In this document: piece by piece, positions 58,913 through 64,000 of the stretch
How positions within the stretch are numbered: position 1 is the first letter of the stretch
Layout of the letters: the number at the start of each line of letters is the position of its first letter
Source: Thecamonas trahens ATCC 50062
Taxonomy: Eukaryota; Apusozoa; Apusomonadida; Apusomonadidae
Direction of reading: 5' to 3'
Assembly (NCBI RefSeq): GCF_000142905.1
Contig: NW_013657646.1
Location: forward strand, 66,193 to 130,192
Length of the DNA: 64,000 nt
Made by a program: the position numbers and the translations under genes
Notes under the pieces: model-generated
What the model saw: the letters and a program-made list of their open reading frames with translations, nothing else
What the model was told of the DNA's origin: nothing
Databases searched by the model: none

Positions 58913-61900
58913 TTAAATGCCGACCACATCGATGTCCTCATCTTCGTCATCCTCGTCCTCATCGGCAAACTCGATGCTCGTGCTGACCGGAGGCGGCGGC
59001 GCCGTCCGCGCCACGCCCACCTTGAACTTCTTGAGCGGCGGGCCGGTCGAGACCAGCGGCGATCCGAGCGACGGTGGCTGCCCGACTTGGGCGACCTGTA
59101 GCAGTGCTTCTGACTCGCGCGGGCGCTTGCGTGATACGTCTTGGGCGTCCGCGAGGCGCGAGACGGCGGCTGGTGCGGGTGCGGGTGCAGACACCGGCGC
59201 CGGAACAGCGGCGGCAACGGGTGCGGGCGCAGGCGCAGGTGCAGGTGCAGGCGCAGGTGCAGGCGCAGGTGCGGGGACCACAGGCGGCTCGGCAAGTGGC
59301 ATCGGCACTGGATGTGGGGGCGCGAGGTCGAGGCTGAGCGGCATGGCCATTGGCGCGAGTCTGGGCGCCGACGTCGAAACGACGTCGACGACTGAGATCT
59401 CCTCGTCTTCGTCGTCGTCATCGTCGTCGTCAGCGTCGCCGTCATCGTCGTCGCCGCCGCCATCGCTACCACTTCCGACGCGACATCTGTGGTGACTGGG
59501 GTGGCTCACGCGGGAAACAGCGGTGCCAGCGACAGGAGTCCCAACAGCAAGCGCTGGGCGGAGATGCAGATCTCCAATCTGCCGGCTTGCGCCGTCGTGT
59601 GGCGCGATGCTAGCAACGGCAATGGGGCGATTAGAGACCGGTGCAAGAGGGCGGGCGGGCGGGGACGGCTGGCGAGGCAGCTCTGGCGAGACTGGTCGCG
59701 GAGGCGGTGGGTCGGCAGCGGCAACTGGAGGCGGCGGATGAAGCGGAGACTTTGGTGCCGGCGGTGGCGGCTCGATCTTGCGGGCAAGCGCGGCCTTGAC
59801 TGTGGCGGCCGCCTTTTTGCATAGGTTGTGGAAGCGGGCCTTCATCGACGAGGCTGAGCGCGCGGGCACAAGCTTTCCGGCGAGCTCAGCGGCGATCTCG
59901 TTCCAAGGGATGAGAACGTCGGGCTGGGCAGTGGTGATGGAGCGGGCACGGAGTGCGTCAAGGAGCATGGCGTCGTCAGCCTCGGCCCAGTGCCGGTGGC
60001 CGGACGCGCGCTTGGTCTTGAACCGCGGGTCGACCACAGTGGCGGCGACTCTTGCTGCGGCCGACGTCAGCGTCGGGTCCGCGAGCAGAGTGGCCGAGAG
60101 GCCCGAGAGTGTGGCGAGCGACGTCATGTGCGACGGATGTGCGACGGCTGGCGGCTCGGGCGGTTCTACGCTGTCCTCGTCCGGCGGCGGCCCGGCGCGG
60201 GCGGCGGTCCGAGCCAGAAGTTGCGCGCCGCGGTCGGGGGCAAGGACCCGGGCGTACAGGCCGGCGAGGGCATCAAAGTCGGTTCTCGCCGCGGCGCGGA
60301 TCTCGGGCTCGCTCATGCGGAGGACAACCGGCTTGCCCGTCGACGGGCGGAGTTGCGGGACGTACGGCGGGTCAAGCGAGGCGAGCAACGCCTCAATCCG
60401 CCGAGTCCACAGCTGAAAGGTGACGGCCTTGTCGGGAAGGAACGGCAATGAGCCCTTTTGGACGGTCTTGAGCGCGTCGGTGACGCAGTCGCGGGCAGCA
60501 CGGCCGGAGCGAAAGGCATCGAGCCCGCCGACAGCCAGGAGCGGAAAGACATGGCGGGCAGTGTCGACCGCCGCCGCAGCTTTGGCCGACTCGTCGCTCG
60601 ACGAGAGCTTGGCCGACGAGGCTGGTAGCCGCTTAGAAATTAGTGCGAGCGGGCGGACGTAACGGTAGTACCACTGGAGCATGATGAGGACGTGAAGCGG
60701 GGCGACGCAGAGCGAAGGCGACGGCGTGGTGCCGATGACAATGGTGCCGACGCCGTCAGGTGCCGCCCGCGCAGACGCGACCGCAGCGTCGACGTCGTCG
60801 ATGGTCAGCTTGTTGACAAGGAGCGTGATGGGCGTCGCCACGCGCCCATGGACGGTGAGCGCGAGGAGGACGACGCCGGTGCAGTAGCGAAAGGCGTAGC
60901 GAGTCTTGGTGTAGACCTTGGGAAGAACAGCGAGGTCGGCGACGCCGATGTGTGGGAGGTCAGCACCAAGAGTGTCGAGGCGATCCGCGAGCTCGACGAC
61001 CATGGCTTCGTAGATGGGCACGAGCCGGGTGAGGAGGGCGAGCACGTAGAGGACTTGCTCCTCGGCCTCGAGCATGTCTCCCGCTGACAGCGCGTCGACA
61101 GTCGACGCCGAGGCCTTGCCGCGCGAGCTGGAGCGCTTCTTCTTCCGTCCTGTTTTGCGGCTCTTGGACGCCGAGGCCTTGCGCTTAACCGGCAGCGTCG
61201 GCGTGGCCGGTGAGCTCGAGCGCTTGCGCTTGCCGCTCGGTAGCTGTGCCGGCCGCGGCAGCGGCTGAACCGGGACCGGGACTGGGACCGGTGGAGTGAG
61301 GTTGCCGGGCTGCGGCGGGAGTAGGCTGCCGGGCTGCGGCGGGGGCATGGTGGCGGAACGCAGCGGCTTGGACTCGGCATCGGTGCTAGCAGTGGTCGGA
61401 GAGGCCTGGCGGCGGCGGCGGCGGGCCGACTTGCGGGCCGAGTTTGTGGCGCGAGCGTAGTAGGCGCCGCGGAGATTGGCGAGATGGGTACCGAGCTCGG
61501 CCAGCGAGCCGGCGACGCGCGGGGTGGTCACCGCGTTCCGCTCACACGACGCCAGCTCGATGGAGCCCCAAGCCTTGGCTGCCGGCGAGTCGAGCGCCGA
61601 GGCCAGAAAGGCGTGCAGCTTGCAGAGACACATCCACAGGCCATACTCTTCCGAGCCCGAGAGACCGCGCGAGGCCGCGATGTTGTCGACATACGCCTTG
61701 AGCGCGTCATCGGCGGCAAAGAGCGCAAGGAGACCGGCAGTCCCGTTGGGATCCCACTCTGGCGGGCCGCGGACAACCAGCAGCGGGAGGCCATCGCCCG
61801 CGGCGCCCGACTCGACCACGCCCAGCACGCCGGCATGCAGCCGCCTCAACCATCTCCAAAAAGTCCTCGCGGTAGCCGTTGACGACAAGCCCATGTCCTT

Positions 61901-62317
61901 TGCATGCGCCTCGACGTATGCCGCCAGAGCCGGAGCCAGAGTCTTGACCTTGTTGGCAGGCAGGGCTGACTTGCGCAGCATCTGCTTGCCCGTCGCCGAC
62001 GACTTGACCGAGCCGGCGGGTCGAGGAGTGGCAGCAGAGCCCAAAGCCGAGGCAGGGGCAGGGACTGGGGTGGGCACCGGCGCAGGTTTTGGGGCGGGGG
62101 CGGGGACAGGTACGGGTGTAGGTGCTGCTGCTGCTGTTGCAGTGGTGGTGGTGGTGATGGTGGTTGTTGTTGTTGTTGTGGTGGTGGTGGTGGCGGTGTT
62201 GGCGGTGGTGTCGGTCGTCCCTCCTCCTCCTCCTCCTCCGGCTGCTGTCACTATGGGCGAGGGTATGGGAATGAGGGCCGGTGGCGGTGGCGGTGTTGGG
62301 GCCTGTGGTCCGGACAT
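58913..62317 (-). CDS. Large low-complexity protein with Myb/SANT-like domain
   Basis: 1,134 residues, one exon, start at 62317 (MSGPQAPTPPPPP). The first 110 residues are homopolymer-rich: Pro, Gly, a Thr run from GGT/TGT repeats (about 62140-62210) and a PAP run. Two helical regions follow (about 120-260 and 430-600) with no family I recognise. A Myb/SANT-like unit lies at about 765-840 (HWAEADDAMLLDAL, IPWNEIAAELAG, ARSASSMKARFHNLCKKA), with the three spaced aromatic positions of such domains. Basic SR/KR-rich stretches (KRKRSSSPATP, KSRKTGRKKKRSSSRGK) suggest a nuclear protein. A second PAPAPAP run (59215-59285) and a long Asp/Glu run lie near the C-terminus. A chromatin or transcription role is inferred. 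Confidence 0.7.
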   Translation of the reverse strand: MSGPQAPTPPPPPALIPIPSPIVTAAGGGGGGGTTDTTANTATTTTTTTTTTTITTTTTATAAAAPTPVPVPAPAPKPAPVPTPVPAPASALGSAATPRPAGSVKSSATGKQMLRKSALPANKVKTLAPALAAYVEAHAKDMGLSSTATARTFWRWLRRLHAGVLGVVESGAAGDGLPLLVVRGPPEWDPNGTAGLLALFAADDALKAYVDNIAASRGLSGSEEYGLWMCLCKLHAFLASALDSPAAKAWGSIELASCERNAVTTPRVAGSLAELGTHLANLRGAYYARATNSARKSARRRRRQASPTTASTDAESKPLRSATMPPPQPGSLLPPQPGNLTPPVPVPVPVQPLPRPAQLPSGKRKRSSSPATPTLPVKRKASASKSRKTGRKKKRSSSRGKASASTVDALSAGDMLEAEEQVLYVLALLTRLVPIYEAMVVELADRLDTLGADLPHIGVADLAVLPKVYTKTRYAFRYCTGVVLLALTVHGRVATPITLLVNKLTIDDVDAAVASARAAPDGVGTIVIGTTPSPSLCVAPLHVLIMLQWYYRYVRPLALISKRLPASSAKLSSSDESAKAAAAVDTARHVFPLLAVGGLDAFRSGRAARDCVTDALKTVQKGSLPFLPDKAVTFQLWTRRIEALLASLDPPYVPQLRPSTGKPVVLRMSEPEIRAAARTDFDALAGLYARVLAPDRGAQLLARTAARAGPPPDEDSVEPPEPPAVAHPSHMTSLATLSGLSATLLADPTLTSAAARVAATVVDPRFKTKRASGHRHWAEADDAMLLDALRARSITTAQPDVLIPWNEIAAELAGKLVPARSASSMKARFHNLCKKAAATVKAALARKIEPPPPAPKSPLHPPPPVAAADPPPPRPVSPELPRQPSPPARPLAPVSNRPIAVASIAPHDGASRQIGDLHLRPALAVGTPVAGTAVSRVSHPSHHRCRVGSGSDGGGDDDDGDADDDDDDDEDEEISVVDVVSTSAPRLAPMAMPLSLDLAPPHPVPMPLAEPPVVPAPAPAPAPAPAPAPAPAPVAAAVPAPVSAPAPAPAAVSRLADAQDVSRKRPRESEALLQVAQVGQPPSLGSPLVSTGPPLKKFKVGVARTAPPPPVSTSIEFADEDEDDEDEDIDVVGI
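59215..59285 (-). repeat. GCAGGT-type hexamer repeat coding (Pro-Ala)n
   Basis: About eleven hexamers of GGTGCA or GGCGCA (plus-strand reading) encode an alternating Pro-Ala run in the Myb-like protein. The unit is a multiple of three and keeps the frame, so length may vary between strains. Confidence 0.85.
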
Positions 62318-63333
62318 TCCCTCCCTTCCCCACCGTACTCTCTCTCTCTCTCTCTCTCTCTATCCCTCGCAGGTGGTGACTTGTTGTGGGGTGGCCTCCA
62401 CGTCGAGTGTTGCCTCACTTGCTTGCGACTGCTGCCAGTCGCTAGCACTCGCGACTGACGGAGCAAAGCCAAGTGGCTGACGGTGTCGAGACAGTCGGCT
62501 CCGGAGGAGTAGGAACACACCCACCCACCCATTGATGACGATCTACGACGACGACAATGACGATCTACGACGATCTACGACGATCTACGACGGCGGCGGC
62601 GGCGGCGGCGGCGGCCATCGGTGGTGACCATCTCGCCCATCCCCAACATCCTACTCCGCCTCACATACCCCACTGCATACTCCGATTTATCATCATCACA
62701 TCACATCAACCCCAATCGCTGTCCCACTTGCCTATCCCAATCCCAACCGGCAGCCCCATCTGCCGACCGCTGACCACCGGCCGCTGGCGGATGTAGCCGC
62801 TAGCCAGCCACGGCAGCCACAACAACAGCGATACCGACACCAACACACTCGCTTGCCGGCCGAGCGGTCGCTCCGCTGGCTCGATGACCTGACCCTCTTT
62901 GCCATCACATCGTGCTGTCACTCGCATGGACATGAGCTGCCCCCCGCGCGCTCGCATACACCCGACATCAAGGTAAGAATCAAGCACCCAAGGTGTGCCC
63001 GTCGTCGTCGTCGTCGCCCACCTGCTAGGATCTGGAGATGATAAGTCGAGACCACATCCCCATACCCCCCACCGTCATTGCCCTTCCATGCCGCGCATAC
63101 CCCCCCCCCCCCCCCCACCCCACCCCCCCACCCCCGCCCGAACCAGGCCGTCGCACCGCTATTGACTCCAGCCCAATGATCACCCCCCTCACCCGGAGTC
63201 ACACGGCCAATCAAGGAACACAGCGGTACGTCACACGCGCCACCCTTTCCCCAAACGGGGGGGGGGTTGCCACACACGGCCCGAGCCTCTGTCTCCACCG
63301 CAGCCGTAGGCACACCTCACTCTCGATAACAGC
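62318..63333. promoter_or_regulatory. Divergent spacer with CT, CGATCTACGA and GGC repeats and a possible untranslated exon
   Basis: About 1,015 bp between the Myb-like gene (minus) and the phosphatase (plus). It contains (CT)n at 62338-62361, four copies of a CGATCTACGA-type unit at about 62539-62590, then (GGC)n to 62613. A GTAAGA donor at about 62973 follows a stretch of balanced composition (62853-62972). This could be a 5' untranslated or short coding exon of the phosphatase gene. Two C runs (63098-63112, 63122-63135) and a G run (63257-63267) complete it. Confidence 0.45.
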
Positions 63334-64000
63334 ATGGGCATCCGTCATCGTGTTGTGGTGCTTGCTGCTGTGGTGGGCTTTGTCTTTGCGTGCGGGAGCT
63401 GTGTGGACGGGTCCATGGACAAGGTGGCACCGGGCCTGTGGGTGGGCAACCAGCACTCGGCAGGCGATACGCAGCAACTCCGTGCGAATAGCATCACTGC
63501 TGTGCTCAATGTGGCCTGGGATCTGGACATCCGGTATCGGCTGGAGGACTATACGGGCAATGTGGATGACGACGACGAGCACCTCAACCAGATTCAGTAC
63601 GAGAAGGTCGGCCTCGTCGACGGCCCGGGCAACCCGCCACAGGCCATGGCTGCCGCCATCCTCGCCCTCCACACCTACATGCAGCCGCGGGTCGGCCTCA
63701 AGTCGGATGATGCTGCAAAGTATCCCCAGCCCGTCCAGAACGTGCTCGTCCACTGCCACTCGGGCCAGTCGCGCTCCGTCACTGTCGCCGCTCTCTACCT
63801 GACCCTCACCGGGGCGTACTCTGCGTACGACACCGCCCTCGCCGTCGTCAAGTCCAAGCGCCACCTCTCATCCAACCACAATGTGCCGGCCAAGGAGCTG
63901 ACTGCAATGGCTCGCTCGCTCGCCGCGCTTCCTCTTGCTCTCGACTTTGATCTCCCGTCAGCAACAACCGGTGGTTCGGGCTCTGGCTCTGGCTCGGGCA
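63334..64000 (+). CDS. Dual-specificity phosphatase with signal peptide (3' end outside window)
   Basis: At least 222 residues; the frame is still open at the window end. Starts MGIRHRVVVLAAVVGFVFACG, a clear signal peptide, followed directly by a dual-specificity phosphatase fold. VAPGLWVGNQHSA and ITAVLNVAWDLDI are the first strands, KVGLVDGPGN carries the likely general-acid Asp, and VLVHCHSGQSRSVTVAALYL is the P-loop HCxxGxxRS with catalytic Cys and Arg. YDTALAVVKSKR follows as in this family. The end of the visible part is a Gly-Ser repeat, perhaps a linker to another domain. Such enzymes are usually cytosolic, so entry into the secretory pathway is unusual. Substrate unknown. Confidence 0.82.
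   Translation, partial: MGIRHRVVVLAAVVGFVFACGSCVDGSMDKVAPGLWVGNQHSAGDTQQLRANSITAVLNVAWDLDIRYRLEDYTGNVDDDDEHLNQIQYEKVGLVDGPGNPPQAMAAAILALHTYMQPRVGLKSDDAAKYPQPVQNVLVHCHSGQSRSVTVAALYLTLTGAYSAYDTALAVVKSKRHLSSNHNVPAKELTAMARSLAALPLALDFDLPSATTGGSGSGSGSG

Overview
The window is nuclear DNA of a GC-rich, gene-dense, free-living protist. The evidence is spliceosomal introns (donors mostly GTACG, GTATG, GTGCG or GTAAG), strong G/C preference at third codon positions, a flagellar calmodulin/spoke-complex protein (CFAP251) and a chitin synthase. It also carries a large receptor kinase built like those of amoebae and a two-pore channel with EF hands. An apusomonad such as Thecamonas is my best guess; this is inference from content, not a database match. 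There are two assembly gaps (26735-27493 and 38345-38628).

Layout. 0.6-3.0 kb: a secreted beta-propeller-like protein and a mitochondrial carrier. 3.0-7.6 kb, minus: a receptor kinase with a solute-binding ectodomain and two kinase domains. 8.4-11.7 kb: a kinesin with a degenerate motor. 11.7-15.8 kb, minus: proteasome subunit RPN12 and the nucleolar protein NOL11. 16.3-21.1 kb, minus: chitin synthase. 21.6-26.1 kb: a BRM/BRG1-type remodeller. 26-28.4 kb: a gap, a minus-strand gene fragment and a 28-unit 13-bp minisatellite. 28.5-31 kb: a basic Pro-rich protein and a PH/NPF adaptor. 31.6-35.8 kb: a D-aminoacylase fused to an ADAT2-type tRNA deaminase, overlapping a RhoGEF at the 3' ends. 36-40 kb: cytochrome b5, a 19-bp minisatellite and an ArfGAP1 homologue interrupted by the second gap. 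40-50.5 kb: CFAP251, the two-pore channel, a Kelch protein and pyruvate kinase. 50.5-53.5 kb, minus: a membrane-anchored UbiE/COQ5-like methyltransferase and a tandem-CH actin-binding protein. 53.9-58.9 kb: a GT47/exostosin-like enzyme overlapping a PhyH-like dioxygenase, then a claudin-fold protein. 58.9-64 kb: a Myb-like protein (minus) and the start of a dual-specificity phosphatase with a signal peptide.

Genes are arranged mostly as divergent and convergent neighbours rather than functional clusters. Convergent coding ends are extremely close (5, 14, 17, 30 and 35 bp) and twice overlap (22 and 104 bp). Simple repeats and minisatellites sit in introns and between genes. Three genes (receptor kinase, chitin synthase, CFAP251 N-terminus) need a frame change that no plausible intron explains. 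These may be base-calling errors in the draft or real mutations.

The most novel items are the aminoacylase-ADAT2 fusion, the receptor kinase architecture, the motor-dead kinesin and the multi-helix membrane domain fused to a quinone-type methyltransferase.
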